This document shows, piece by piece, positions 35,022 to 43,943 of a DNA stretch of 64,000 bases. Both the position numbers and the translations under genes were made by a program. Source of the stretch: Isoptericola chiayiensis. Its GTDB lineage: Bacteria; Actinomycetota; Actinomycetes; Actinomycetales; Cellulomonadaceae. The notes beneath the pieces were generated by a model. The model ran no database searches and was not told the DNA's origin. It was given only the letters and a program-made list of their open reading frames with translations. Every line of letters begins with the position of its first letter. The first letter of the stretch is position 1. Location of the stretch: assembly GCF_013149805.1 (NCBI RefSeq), contig NZ_JABEZT010000003.1, positions 577,347 through 641,346 on the forward strand, in the 5' to 3' direction.

Positions 35022-36146
35022 TCACACCCCCGATCGGACCCGGATCGCCGCCTCGTAGTGCTCCATCAGCTCGTGGCAGACCTTCGCCCAGGTGCGACCC
35101 AGCGCCCGTTCCCGGGCGGCCCGGCCGAACGCGTGGCGCTTGCGGTCGTCGCCGAGCAGGTCGTCGACGTGCGCGCGGAGCGCCGCGTGGTCGCCCGGCG
35201 GGTAGAGCCAGCCGGTGCGGGAGTGGTCGACGACGTCGATCGGTCCGCCCGCGGCCGGCGCGACGACGGGCACCCCGGACGCGTTCGCCTCCTGCAGGGT
35301 CTGGCCGAACGTCTCCAGCTCGCCCGGGTGGACGAACACGTCCAGGCTCGCCATCGCCCGGGCCAGCTCCTGGCCACGCAGCAGACCGGTGAACACGGCG
35401 TCCGGCAGCAGCTCGGCCAGCAGCGGACGCTCGGGACCCTCGCCGACGACGACGAGGCGGACGTCGGTGCGGTCGTGCAGCACCCGCAGGGCCTCGACCT
35501 GCTTCTCCGCGGCGAGCCGCCCGACGTACCCCACGAGCAGCCGGCGGCCCGCCCCGACCTCGCGCCGCCACGCCTCGTCGCGGGCCTCCGGGCGGAACTG
35601 CACGGTGTCGACGCCGCGGCCCCACCGGTGCAGGCGCGGGATCCCGTGGGCGCGCAGGTGGTCGATGGTGGGCGTCGACGGCGCCAGCGTGACCGATGCG
35701 CGGTCGTGCAGGTTGCGCACCCGCCGCCACAGGAACGGCTCCAGGTGCCGCATCCCGTACCGCGCCGCATATCCGGGCACCTCGGTCTGGTAGACCGCCA
35801 CGGTCGGGACACCGAGCGACTCGGCGGCCTGCATCCCGCGCCAGCCGAGGGTGAACGGCGAGGCGAGGTGCACGACGTCGGGCCCGAACGCGGCGAGCGT
35901 CCGCTCGATCCGCGCACGCTGCCCGACGACGACCCGCACGTCCGGGTACCCCGGCAGGCCGACCGACGGGACCTCGACCACCGGCGCGCCGTGGACGAAC
36001 GGCGGGACGTCGCCGTCGTCGCAGTCGGGCGCCAGCACCAGGGCCTCGTGGCCGGTCCGGCGGAGATGCTCGAGGATCCGCAGGACGGAGTTCGTCACCC
36101 CGTTCACCTGCGGAAGGAAGGACTCTGCGACGATCGCTACCCTCAC
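35022..36146 (-). CDS. GT4-family glycosyltransferase, MgtA-like alpha-mannosyltransferase
   Basis: A 374-residue GT-B enzyme closely resembling GDP-mannose-dependent alpha-mannosyltransferases: VRVAIVAESFLPQVNGVTNS at the N-terminus, HRWGRGVDTVQFRP near 190, VGYVGRLAAEKQVEAL near 225, and FVHPGELETFGQTLQEANASG near 290 with the EX7E motif. Actinobacterial relatives build mannosylated glycolipids such as lipomannan precursors. The GTG at 36146 is preferred by family N-terminus; GTG at 36155 is possible. Confidence 0.9.
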   Translation of the reverse strand: MRVAIVAESFLPQVNGVTNSVLRILEHLRRTGHEALVLAPDCDDGDVPPFVHGAPVVEVPSVGLPGYPDVRVVVGQRARIERTLAAFGPDVVHLASPFTLGWRGMQAAESLGVPTVAVYQTEVPGYAARYGMRHLEPFLWRRVRNLHDRASVTLAPSTPTIDHLRAHGIPRLHRWGRGVDTVQFRPEARDEAWRREVGAGRRLLVGYVGRLAAEKQVEALRVLHDRTDVRLVVVGEGPERPLLAELLPDAVFTGLLRGQELARAMASLDVFVHPGELETFGQTLQEANASGVPVVAPAAGGPIDVVDHSRTGWLYPPGDHAALRAHVDDLLGDDRKRHAFGRAARERALGRTWAKVCHELMEHYEAAIRVRSGV

Positions 36147-36242
36147 GACTTGCACTGTCGTGGGGCCCGGTGACCTGCGGGGGAGCGGGCGGCGACGTGT
36201 CGGGGTCGGGTTGCCGAACGGGCGGCAAACGTTCGGGCGGAA

Positions 36243-36974
36243 CTACGCGGAGCGGACCGACCCCGGCGGGACGAGGTCCTCGCGCAGGTGCCGCGCGTAG
36301 CCTCCCGGCGTGCGGCCGACCAGCCGCGCCGACGTGACGACCTCGCACGCGGCGTCCGCGACGACGCGCGCCCCGGTCGTGCGGGCCCGGTCCACCAGGA
36401 CGACGTCCTCGTGCTCGCGCAGGGCCGCGAAACCGCCGGCGGACTCGTAGGTCGAGCGTCGGATCCCCAGGTTCGCGCCGTGCACGTGGCCGTTCGCCAC
36501 GCCCGGCCGGTGCGACGCGAGCCACGCGTCGGCGCGGTCCGCGGACAGCTCCTCCAGGCGGGGCCGGACGGTTCCGACCACGACGTCCGCACCGCCGTCG
36601 GCCAGCTCCAGGTGCCGGACCAGCCAGTGCTCGGGCACCTCGGAGTCGCCGTCGGTGCAGGCGAGCCAGACGCGCGCCGTGTCACGACCGGGGTCGGCCC
36701 GCCCGACCGCGTCGACGCCGGCCCGGCGGGCCTCCCCGACGCCGACGCCCGGCGTCGTCAGCGTCGCGAACCCCGACGCCCGCGCGACGTCCGCGCTGCC
36801 GTCCGTGCAGCCGTCCAGGACGAGCACGGTGCGCACCCGCACGAGCGGCGCGGCGTCGTGCAGGAGCGCGACGGCGCCCCGCAGGGCGTGCAGGCACCGT
36901 GGCAGCAGCTCCTCCTCGTCGTGGACCGGGACGACGACGTGGATCGCCTCGAGCGGGTCCGGCGCGGCGTTCAC
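36243..36974 (-). CDS. GT2-family glycosyltransferase
   Basis: A 243-residue GT-A enzyme: VVVPVHDEEELLPRCL near residue 12, LVLDGCTDGSADVAR near 50 (nucleotide binding), CTDGDSEVPEHWL near 105 (DxD-like), and HEDVVLVDRA near 190. The GTG start overlaps the PIG-L/methyltransferase stop (GTGA). A gap of about 97 bases follows before the GT4 pair. The acceptor is unknown. Confidence 0.87.
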   Translation of the reverse strand: MNAAPDPLEAIHVVVPVHDEEELLPRCLHALRGAVALLHDAAPLVRVRTVLVLDGCTDGSADVARASGFATLTTPGVGVGEARRAGVDAVGRADPGRDTARVWLACTDGDSEVPEHWLVRHLELADGGADVVVGTVRPRLEELSADRADAWLASHRPGVANGHVHGANLGIRRSTYESAGGFAALREHEDVVLVDRARTTGARVVADAACEVVTSARLVGRTPGGYARHLREDLVPPGSVRSA

Positions 36975-38344
36975 ACGAGCCCCGTCTCGCGGGCGACCGA
37001 CCGTGCCGGTCGCCGGACCAGGACCTCCAGCACGAAGTCCTCCTCCTCGTGGCGGACGAGCACGTCGAGGCCGGGGTGCGACCGGAGGGCGTCGTGGACC
37101 TCGTCGCCCGCCAGCGGGTACTCGGGGACCTCGTGCCGCCAGTGGCAGGCGACCACGACGCCGTCGTCGTCGAGCGTCGCGACCGTCCTGTCGACGGCCG
37201 TGTCCAGGTCGGCGCGGTCGTAGTAGTACAGGACCTCGGACAGCACGATCAGGTCGTAGGTGCCGTCGGGCCACCGGGCGGGGGTGTCGAGGCGGAGCAG
37301 CTCGACGGTGTCGCCGAGGCGTCGGCGGGCGCGGTCCAGGGGTGCGTCGGCGATGTCGACACCGGTGACGCGGTCGCACCGGTGGGCCAGCTCGGCGGTG
37401 AGGACCCCCGTGGAGCAGCCGATCTCCAGCCCGTGCCGGAAGCGGGGGCGCGGCAGGGCCGCGAGGAGGACGGCGCGCTTGCGCTCCTCGTACCAGCGCG
37501 TCTCGAACCCCCACGGGTCGGTCCGTCCGGCGTAGAACGTGTCGAAGAAGCCGCGGTCGAGCGACCTGGTCGGTGGCGGCGGGGCACCGGGAGCCCGCTC
37601 GACGACGAACACCTCGACGGGTCGGGCCGCGTGGCGCAGCATCTCGGCACCCAGCACGGGCTCGGTCCCGGGGGTCGGCAGGGCGACCTGGGTGGCGTGG
37701 GCGGCCAGGGCCTTCGCCTTGGCGGCGACCTCGGTCGGCGTCAGCCGCAGGCCGTGGAGGTGCTGCCAGGGTCCGTCGGACGCCGGGTCGCCCCAGTGCC
37801 ACCACCAGATGGGGTACTCGGCCAGCCGGGCGTCGCGGGCGGCGGCGACGTCGGCGGCGGTCTCCCCGGCGACCCGGTGGTCCCGGTGGCCGTCACCGCG
37901 CCACGGCGCCACGAGGAGCGTGCCCTGGCCGTGGCCCTGGCCCCGGCCCGGCGCCAGCGCTGCGTCGAGCCCGCGGCGCAGCTCGTCGCGGTGCTCGCGC
38001 AGACCGCCGTCGGGCAGTCCGAGCAGGACCAGCCGGGCGCTCGGGGCGAGGACGGCCAGGGCGGCGACGAGCTCGCCGCGACGCGTGGTCCGCAGCTCCT
38101 CGACGTCCGCCGTGCCGGGGTACGACGCCTCGCCGTCGGTGGCGACGACGACCGTGACGGGGACCCCGGCCCCGCCGAGCCGGTGGAGCAGTCCCGCCGC
38201 GCCGAACGACTCGTCGTCCGGGTGGGCGGCGAGCACGACGAGCTCGTCGACGCCCTCGAGGTCGAGCGGGTGCGGCCGGGTGAGGATGCCGGCGTCCACC
38301 CAGGTCTGCTCCGCGGTGCCGGGCTCCCGGTGGTCGAACGTCAC
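36971..38344 (-). CDS. PIG-L deacetylase fused to SAM-dependent methyltransferase
   Basis: A 457-residue bifunctional protein. Residues about 30-250 form a PIG-L/LmbE-type zinc deacetylase: VLAAHPDDESFGAAG near 38 (zinc His, Asp, Asp) and GHRDHRVAGE near 155. Residues about 265-445 form a class I methyltransferase of the NodS-like type: LEIGCSTGVLTAEL near 310, VTGVDIADAPLDRAR near 330. Such a pair would deacetylate an N-acetyl sugar and methylate the freed product. Coupled by GTGA overlaps on both sides. Specificity is inferred. Confidence 0.88.
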   Translation of the reverse strand: MTFDHREPGTAEQTWVDAGILTRPHPLDLEGVDELVVLAAHPDDESFGAAGLLHRLGGAGVPVTVVVATDGEASYPGTADVEELRTTRRGELVAALAVLAPSARLVLLGLPDGGLREHRDELRRGLDAALAPGRGQGHGQGTLLVAPWRGDGHRDHRVAGETAADVAAARDARLAEYPIWWWHWGDPASDGPWQHLHGLRLTPTEVAAKAKALAAHATQVALPTPGTEPVLGAEMLRHAARPVEVFVVERAPGAPPPPTRSLDRGFFDTFYAGRTDPWGFETRWYEERKRAVLLAALPRPRFRHGLEIGCSTGVLTAELAHRCDRVTGVDIADAPLDRARRRLGDTVELLRLDTPARWPDGTYDLIVLSEVLYYYDRADLDTAVDRTVATLDDDGVVVACHWRHEVPEYPLAGDEVHDALRSHPGLDVLVRHEEEDFVLEVLVRRPARSVARETGLV

Positions 38345-39429
38345 CACGGCAGCTCCCCGCGGGCCAGGAGGTCGCGACCCTGGGAGGCCTGGTCGCGTTC
38401 GGCGTGGTGCTGGCGCACGTAGAGGCCGAGGTCGGCGACCCGCCGGGCGAAGGCCTCGTCGGTCGTCAGCGGCCCGGGACCCATGGCGTGCGCGCAGCGC
38501 CGCTGGACCTCCTCGACGGCGTCGGCGACGACAGTTCGGACGCGGCGCGCCGTCAGGCCCGCGACGGCGTCGTCGAGCCCGCCGTCGACGCTGCCGTCGA
38601 CCAGCACGGCCGCCTCGGCGAGCGCCGACCGTGCGGCGCCGAGCGCGACGTCCACGGCGCCGAGGTGGGCGAGCGCGAGCTGCTGCGCCTCGCGGCCCTG
38701 CAGCGAGGACCACAGGCTGCGCGCCAGCCCGACCGCACCGCCCCACCAGCAGGCGGCCACCCCGATCCCGCCCCAGGCGAACCCGGGGCGCCGCAGGTAC
38801 CAGCCGGTCGGACCGACGGGTACGGCGGGTGCGGAGTCGAGGTGCACCGGAGCGCTGACCACCTGGGTGAGCCCGCGCGCCACCCACGGGCCCTCGTCGG
38901 CGCGGACGTGCGGGGTGCGCAGGGCGACGGCGAAGAGCCGTCGCTCGTCGCCGACCCAGGCCGTCACGAGGGCGTGGCTGAGGTGGCGGGCCAGGGAGCA
39001 CCAGGGCTTGGTCCCGTCGAGCACCCAGCCCTCGCCCGCGGCGTCCGGCCGGGCCTCGACGCGCACGCCCGGTCCCTCGGCGGCGTAGACGCCCCAGGTC
39101 GATGCCGGTCCGGCGTCGAGAAGGCCCAGGTCGACGCCGTCCGGTGCCTGGCGCAGGATCGTCAGGGCGTCGAGGTGCGGCTCCAGGACGCGTGCCGCGC
39201 CGACGTCGGCGGCGGCCACCGAGGCCAGGGCCGACCAGAGCCGGACGGTGTCGCCCTCGCCGGGTGCGGGCAGCGACGGTGCGATGCGCCCCACCCGGTC
39301 GAGGAGCGCCGGCACGTCGGTGGCGTGGTCGGCGACGAACGCCAGGTCCGACGGCGGCAGCGCGGCGTCGGCGCCCGGCGAGGGGTCGGGAGCCAGGGTG
39401 ACGGGCGACGGTGCGGCGGGGTCTGCCAC
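38341..39429 (-). CDS. acyl-CoA-dehydrogenase-like protein
   Basis: A 362-residue acyl-CoA-dehydrogenase-fold protein. It shows GWVLDGTKPWCSLARHLSHALV near residue 135 (the flavin-site strand, though the usual 'K.wit' motif is altered) and a four-helix C-terminal domain. The catalytic Glu region is not conserved in an obvious way, so it may act on an unusual substrate or have another role. First gene of the coupled run with the PIG-L/methyltransferase and GT2, which suggests a biosynthetic rather than catabolic job. AGGAGG upstream sets the GTG. Confidence 0.75.
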   Translation of the reverse strand: MADPAAPSPVTLAPDPSPGADAALPPSDLAFVADHATDVPALLDRVGRIAPSLPAPGEGDTVRLWSALASVAAADVGAARVLEPHLDALTILRQAPDGVDLGLLDAGPASTWGVYAAEGPGVRVEARPDAAGEGWVLDGTKPWCSLARHLSHALVTAWVGDERRLFAVALRTPHVRADEGPWVARGLTQVVSAPVHLDSAPAVPVGPTGWYLRRPGFAWGGIGVAACWWGGAVGLARSLWSSLQGREAQQLALAHLGAVDVALGAARSALAEAAVLVDGSVDGGLDDAVAGLTARRVRTVVADAVEEVQRRCAHAMGPGPLTTDEAFARRVADLGLYVRQHHAERDQASQGRDLLARGELPW

Positions 39430-39486
39430 GGGACCTCCTGGACGGGGACGGCGATGGTTGCCTCAGCGTCCGGGGAGGTGGGTGCG

Positions 39487-39514
39487 TGCGCAACCGGAAG
39501 GATCCGGTTGCGCA
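39487..39514 (-). terminator. 12-bp-stem hairpin after the GT87 gene
   Basis: TGCGCAACCGGA and TCCGGTTGCGCA form a perfect 12-bp stem with a 4-base loop, 4 bases past the stop of the GT87 gene on the minus strand. It has no T-run, as is common for actinobacterial hairpin terminators. Confidence 0.65.
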
Positions 39515-39518
39515 GTGC

Positions 39519-40841
39519 TCAGGGGCGGGGGTGGACGGGGCGGCCGTCGCGCGTCCGTGCCGCCGGTTCGGCGCCGAGGTGGACGATGCGCCAGGTGGCC
39601 CCGGCGAGCAGCACGACGAGGGCGAGGTTGCGCAGCGCCTCGACGACCACGATCCAGGTCTCGCCGCCCAGGAAGGGGCCGTAGGCGACCGGGTAGACGA
39701 GGTAGGTGGCGTAGGCGACGAGGATCATGCCGAGCGCCGGTGGCCACCACCAGCGCAGGGAGCGACCGGCCGGGGCGGCGGAGAGCGCCACCGCGACGGT
39801 GGGCCCGATCCAGGCGACGAACTGCGGCGAGCCGACCTTGTTGAAGACGATGAGCGCGACGAGCAGCGCTGCCGCGGACAGCAGGACGAGCTCGTAGGCC
39901 TTCTCGGGGTGCCGGCGGGCGGCCCACAGCGTCACGAGCGCGAGGGCGGCGACGGCGGCGACGAGCAGCCAGTCGAGGGTGTCGGCGACGGTTCGCGCGG
40001 CGTCGCCCTGGACCTCGTAGGTGAAGATCTCGTCGTTGTACTCGATGCGGATGCCGGGGTCCCACCAGCGGGCGACGGAGAACCAGGTGGCGAGGACGGA
40101 CTCCGCCTGCAGGGTCCGCGACCCCTGCTGGCCGAACACGCTCAGCGCACGGGTGCCGGCGCCGCCGAGGAGCGCGAGGCCGACGACCACGGCGCTGACG
40201 ACGGCTCCGGGGACGACGACGGCGCGCAGCAGGTCGCGCAGGCTGCGGCGGGTGGCGGCGATCGCGACGACGACGGCGCCGGGGGCGATCTTGATCCAGG
40301 CGCCGGCGGTGGCGACGGCGACGGCGATCCGTGGGTGGCGCCGGGCGAGGACGAGGGCGACGAGGATCATCGGCGCGACGACGCCGTCGAGGCGGCCGAG
40401 GAAGATGGGTCCGAGGGCGAGCAGGAATAGCAGCCACCACCAGGCGCCCAGGACGCCGCGGGGGGTCGAGCGCACGAGGATCACCGTGGCGACCGCGTTG
40501 AGCGCGACGATCGCCGCGGTCCACAGGATCTCGTAGCCGAGGAGGTCGTCGGTGACCAGCGCGGGCGTGACGACGGGGGCGAGGGCGCCGGCGGGGTAGA
40601 CCCAGTCGTAGTCGAGGACGGGCCACTGGCCGGTGGTCAGGCCGTGGCGGGCCCACCACTCGTAGAGCGTGACGTCGCCGTAGATCGTGTTCTGCCAGGT
40701 GATGGCCTCGTGGACGAGACGGGCGTGCACGACGACGAAGGCGAGCGCGAGCAGCCACGGCGAGGCCAGGAGGTGGGCACCGCGGTCCCGCGCGGCGGCG
40801 GCCGTCGTGGGGGCGGGGGCGTCGTCGGGCACGCGCCACAT
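39519..40841 (-). CDS. GT87-like polyprenol-dependent mannosyltransferase
   Basis: A 440-residue polytopic membrane protein with about 10 hydrophobic segments. Near residue 50, the first loop holds TIYGDVTLYEWWARHG with the Asp typical of GT-C enzymes, and a Trp-rich stretch (GAWWWLLFLLALGPIF) is near 135. These enzymes use polyprenyl-phosphate mannose outside the membrane to extend cell-envelope glycans or glycolipids. It is separated from the GT/PIG-L cluster by a hairpin, so it may be a separate unit with a related role. Confidence 0.85.
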   Translation of the reverse strand: MWRVPDDAPAPTTAAAARDRGAHLLASPWLLALAFVVVHARLVHEAITWQNTIYGDVTLYEWWARHGLTTGQWPVLDYDWVYPAGALAPVVTPALVTDDLLGYEILWTAAIVALNAVATVILVRSTPRGVLGAWWWLLFLLALGPIFLGRLDGVVAPMILVALVLARRHPRIAVAVATAGAWIKIAPGAVVVAIAATRRSLRDLLRAVVVPGAVVSAVVVGLALLGGAGTRALSVFGQQGSRTLQAESVLATWFSVARWWDPGIRIEYNDEIFTYEVQGDAARTVADTLDWLLVAAVAALALVTLWAARRHPEKAYELVLLSAAALLVALIVFNKVGSPQFVAWIGPTVAVALSAAPAGRSLRWWWPPALGMILVAYATYLVYPVAYGPFLGGETWIVVVEALRNLALVVLLAGATWRIVHLGAEPAARTRDGRPVHPRP

Positions 40842-40897
40842 CGTGCCAGATCCGCGATCACGCGGGGACGCCGTCCGGCACGAGCCGCGGACGCTGT

Positions 40898-40942
40898 GAT
40901 ACCCCGTATCGCTTGACTGAGACCGAGTCGCGTGCGCATGAT
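40898..40942 (+). promoter_or_regulatory. promoter with palindrome before acyl-CoA dehydrogenase
   Basis: TTGACT (40913-40918) and CATGAT (40937-40942) are spaced 18 bp. Directly upstream, GATAC-CCC-GTATC (40898-40910) is a perfect inverted repeat that could bind a TetR-type regulator of fatty-acid genes. Confidence 0.6.
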
Positions 40943-41013
40943 GGGGGCAGACCGGCGCCGTCGCCACCAGCCTCGGTGACGGCGCCGGCGCACCAGTTGG
41001 AGAGAAGGACCTC

Positions 41014-42264
41014 ATGAACCGCCCCGCACCCGCACAGATCGGCGTCACCGCGCCCGACTACGACGTCGCCGCACCCCTCGACGTCGACTTCGCCCGCGCG
41101 TTCGCCGACGTCGACCCCGCCGCCCGCGCGCACCAGCTCGCCGTGCGCGAGTTCGTCCAGGACGAGGTCCTGCCCGTCATCGACGGCTACTGGGAGCGCG
41201 CCGAGGTGCCGTTCGACCTCGTCAAGGCGCTCGCCGAGCGCGACTTCCTGCGCGACGGCGTCGACGTGCCCGGCCGCCCGTCGATCTCCTTCATGGCTGA
41301 AGGTCTGGCCAGCATGGAGATGTCCCGCGGCGACGGCTCCGTGGCCACCATCTGCGGCGTCCAGGGCGGGCTCGCCCTGCGCTCGATCGTCATGCACGGT
41401 TCGCCCGAGCAGGTCGAGCGGTACGCCGAGCCGATGGCGCGCGGCGAGATCCTCGGTGCGTTCGCGCTGACCGAGCCCACCCACGGTTCGGACTCCGTGT
41501 CCCTGGAGACCACGGCCCGCCGCGAGACCCGCGACGGCGTCGAGGGGTACGTCATCGACGGCGAGAAGAAGTGGATCGGGTTCGGCTCCTGCGGCGACAT
41601 CACCGTGGTGTGGGCCCGCCTGGTCGACGAGGGCAGCCCGGGTCACGGCCAGGTGCACGGGTTCGTCGTCCCGCAGGACGCCCCCGGCTACACCGGCACC
41701 ACCATCGAGGGCAAGATGGCGCTGCGGGCCATCTGGCAGGCGCACATCGTGCTCGACGACGTGTTCGTGCCCGCCGACGCCGCCCTGCCGGGCGCCACGT
41801 CCTTCAAGGCCACCTCCGAGGTGCTCTTCGCGACGCGTCTCGCCGTCGCGTGGTCCGCCGTCGGGCACGCGATCGCCTGCTACGAGGCCGCCGTGCACTA
41901 CGCGACCCAGCGCGTCCAGTTCGGCAAGCCGCTCGCCGCCAAGCAGATGGTCCAGGAGCGCCTGACCCGGATGCTGTCCACGGTGACCCAGCTGCAGCTG
42001 CTGGTGACGCGCCTGACCGAGCAGGCCGACGCCGGCGAGCTCACCGGCGAGCAGGCCTCCCTGGCCAAGTACACGTGCACCCGGGGCGCCCGCGAGGTCG
42101 CCTCGATCGCCCGCGACATGCTGGGCGGCAACGGCATCCTGCTGGCCAACCGCGTCGCGCGGCACTTCGCGGACATCGAGGCGATCCACACCTACGAGGG
42201 CACCGAGTCGATGAACGCGCTGATCGTGGGCCGCGCCATCACCGGTGTCTCCGCCTTCGCGTAG
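41014..42264 (+). CDS. acyl-CoA dehydrogenase
   Basis: A 416-residue FAD enzyme oxidising acyl-CoA to enoyl-CoA, closest in form to glutaryl-CoA dehydrogenases. It shows ILGAFALTEPTHGSDSVSLETTA near residue 150 (flavin site), YVIDGEKKWIGFGSCGD near 175, ALRAIWQAHIVLDDVFVP near 235, and the C-terminal ARDMLGGNGILLAN and AIHTYEGTESMNALIVGRAI with the base Glu (TYEGT). Single gene with its own promoter and a good AGAAGGA site. Confidence 0.95.
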   Translation: MNRPAPAQIGVTAPDYDVAAPLDVDFARAFADVDPAARAHQLAVREFVQDEVLPVIDGYWERAEVPFDLVKALAERDFLRDGVDVPGRPSISFMAEGLASMEMSRGDGSVATICGVQGGLALRSIVMHGSPEQVERYAEPMARGEILGAFALTEPTHGSDSVSLETTARRETRDGVEGYVIDGEKKWIGFGSCGDITVVWARLVDEGSPGHGQVHGFVVPQDAPGYTGTTIEGKMALRAIWQAHIVLDDVFVPADAALPGATSFKATSEVLFATRLAVAWSAVGHAIACYEAAVHYATQRVQFGKPLAAKQMVQERLTRMLSTVTQLQLLVTRLTEQADAGELTGEQASLAKYTCTRGAREVASIARDMLGGNGILLANRVARHFADIEAIHTYEGTESMNALIVGRAITGVSAFA

Positions 42265-42402
42265 ACGATCACCGCAGGTTCCGGCGTGGGTCGACGCCGG
42301 TCACGTGCACCGCCGTGCGATCACCAGCCGGACGGCGGTCCACCTGAGGCGCAGCGCCGCCCCGTGATCCGGGGCGGCGCTGCGTCGTTCCCGAGGCGTC
42401 GC

Positions 42403-42462
42403 GTCGGCACTCCGCGGCCGGGTCGGCAATCATCCGTGCCGATCCGGCCGCGGAGTGCCGAC
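42403..42462. repeat. 60-bp palindromic array with 19-bp period
   Basis: GTCGGCA occurs at 42403 and 42422, and its complement TGCCGA(C) at 42437 and 42456, each pair 19 bp apart. The arms pair almost throughout. It lies between the convergent acyl-CoA dehydrogenase and GPP34 genes and has the same two-direct plus two-inverted plan as the element at 20-97. Confidence 0.75.
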
Positions 42463-42489
42463 AGGTCGCCGGAAAGGCGGCCCGTCCGG

Positions 42490-43185
42490 TCAGGACGACA
42501 GGATCGTCGGCGTGATGATCGCCGGGAGGATGATCGTCGTCAGGAGCACCGCGTTGATCTCGTCGACGGCCTTCTTGACGGCGTCGTGCGCCCAGGACTC
42601 CTCGGCGAGCTCCTTCGCGCGCGCCTCGGCCTGCTTGCGGTGCTCGGCGGGCACGAGCTGCTTGACCAGCGCGGTGCCCGCCACGAGGGACAGCAGCGCC
42701 GCCGTCTCGGGCCGCGGGTCACGACGGCCCAGCAGCACGTCCTCGCACTCGGCCCGCAACGCCGTCTCGTGCGACGAGTCGGCGGCCGGCCAGGACGTGG
42801 TGGGGAAGATCCCGAGGATCTTGCCCGACTCCCGGCGCAGGATCCGACGCTCGACGAGCCCGGTGAGCAGCTCGTCCCGGACGTCCTTCGCCAGCGGGCC
42901 GAGCAGGTCCTTCGGGGTGCGCGGCCGCTCGGCGACGACGGCGAGCGCCCGGTCGAGCGCGGGGTGCCCGGCGGGGGAGGCGTCCAGCACGACGACGGCG
43001 CCCTGCGGCACGGCCGACCCGGCCGCCGTCGTCGTCCCGGCGCCGGCCACCTGGACGCGACCCGCCAGCGCCAGCTCGAGCAGCAGCGCGGCACCGAGCC
43101 GGGTGTCCAGGTCGGTGAGCCAGCCGTCCGGCTTGCCGGTGGTGTCGTCGTAGGCGAGCAGCAGCAGGTCCTCGGCGATCAGCAT
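42490..43185 (-). CDS. GPP34 (Golgi phosphoprotein 3-like) family protein
   Basis: A 231-residue protein of the GPP34 family: MLIAEDLLLLAYDDTTGKP at the start, LLLELALAGRV near 35, LLTGLVERRILRRE near 105 and a C-terminal hydrophobic tail. In eukaryotes the family binds phosphoinositides at the Golgi; bacterial members, common in Actinobacteria, have no firm role. Confidence 0.88.
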   Translation of the reverse strand: MLIAEDLLLLAYDDTTGKPDGWLTDLDTRLGAALLLELALAGRVQVAGAGTTTAAGSAVPQGAVVVLDASPAGHPALDRALAVVAERPRTPKDLLGPLAKDVRDELLTGLVERRILRRESGKILGIFPTTSWPAADSSHETALRAECEDVLLGRRDPRPETAALLSLVAGTALVKQLVPAEHRKQAEARAKELAEESWAHDAVKKAVDEINAVLLTTIILPAIITPTILSS

Positions 43186-43237
43186 GGGGCCATCATCGCG
43201 CGCCGGGCCCGTGTCGCGGATCCCCCGCGCGACGGAG

Positions 43238-43933
43238 TCAGGGTGTGGCCTCGGCCTGCTCGCGGCGGTGCACCCGCAGCCAGACGAAGAACCCGACCAG
43301 GGTGAACGCGCCGTAGAACACGTACATCAGGGCCGTGGCGTAGTACTCGGCCGACCACAGTAGCGGGACCCCGACGACGTCCACGGCCACCCAGATCAGC
43401 CAGAACTCGACCCAGCCGCGCGCCATGCCGTAGGTGGCCAGCAGCGAACCCATGAAGATCCACGCGTCCGCCCACACGGGTTCGTAGGAGCCCAGGGCCT
43501 TGAACAGCGGGGTCAGCGCGAGCGTGCCGCCCACCATCGCGACCACCAGGAACGCGCGCTGCGGCCAGGTCGCCCAGCGCGGGTGCACCCCTTCGGCGCC
43601 CGACGACGGCACCTTGCCGTCCGCACGGACCTCCAGGTCCTGCTTCCTCGTCTCGCGCCAGCGCATCCACCCGTAGACCGAGACCGCGATGAACATGACC
43701 TGGCGGCCGGCCTGGCCGAGCATGTCGGCCCGGCTCGCGTCGCCGAACACGGAGTTGAGGAACACGGTGAGCAGCAGCAGGTTCCCGATGATGCCGACCG
43801 GCCACGCCCAGACCTTGCGGCGCATGCCGCCGAGCGCCGAGGCGAGTCCGAACGCGTTGCCGATCACCTCGCGCCACAGGACCGGACCGGAGTCGCCGAC
43901 CGTGAACGTCGCGTCGAAGAGCCACTCGATCAT
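43238..43933 (-). CDS. pnuC: nicotinamide riboside/mononucleotide transporter PnuC
   Basis: A 231-residue membrane protein with seven hydrophobic segments. WREVIGNAFGLASALGG near residue 20 and WPVGIIGNLLLL near 45 are typical of PnuC, as is the terminal FWLIWVAVDVVGVPLL stretch. It facilitates vitamin B3 ribosides into the cell for NAD salvage. It lies 10 bases after the TetR gene stop, so both are probably one operon. GAGG upstream supports the ATG. Confidence 0.93.
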   Translation of the reverse strand: MIEWLFDATFTVGDSGPVLWREVIGNAFGLASALGGMRRKVWAWPVGIIGNLLLLTVFLNSVFGDASRADMLGQAGRQVMFIAVSVYGWMRWRETRKQDLEVRADGKVPSSGAEGVHPRWATWPQRAFLVVAMVGGTLALTPLFKALGSYEPVWADAWIFMGSLLATYGMARGWVEFWLIWVAVDVVGVPLLWSAEYYATALMYVFYGAFTLVGFFVWLRVHRREQAEATP

Positions 43934-43943
43934 CCGTGCCTCC

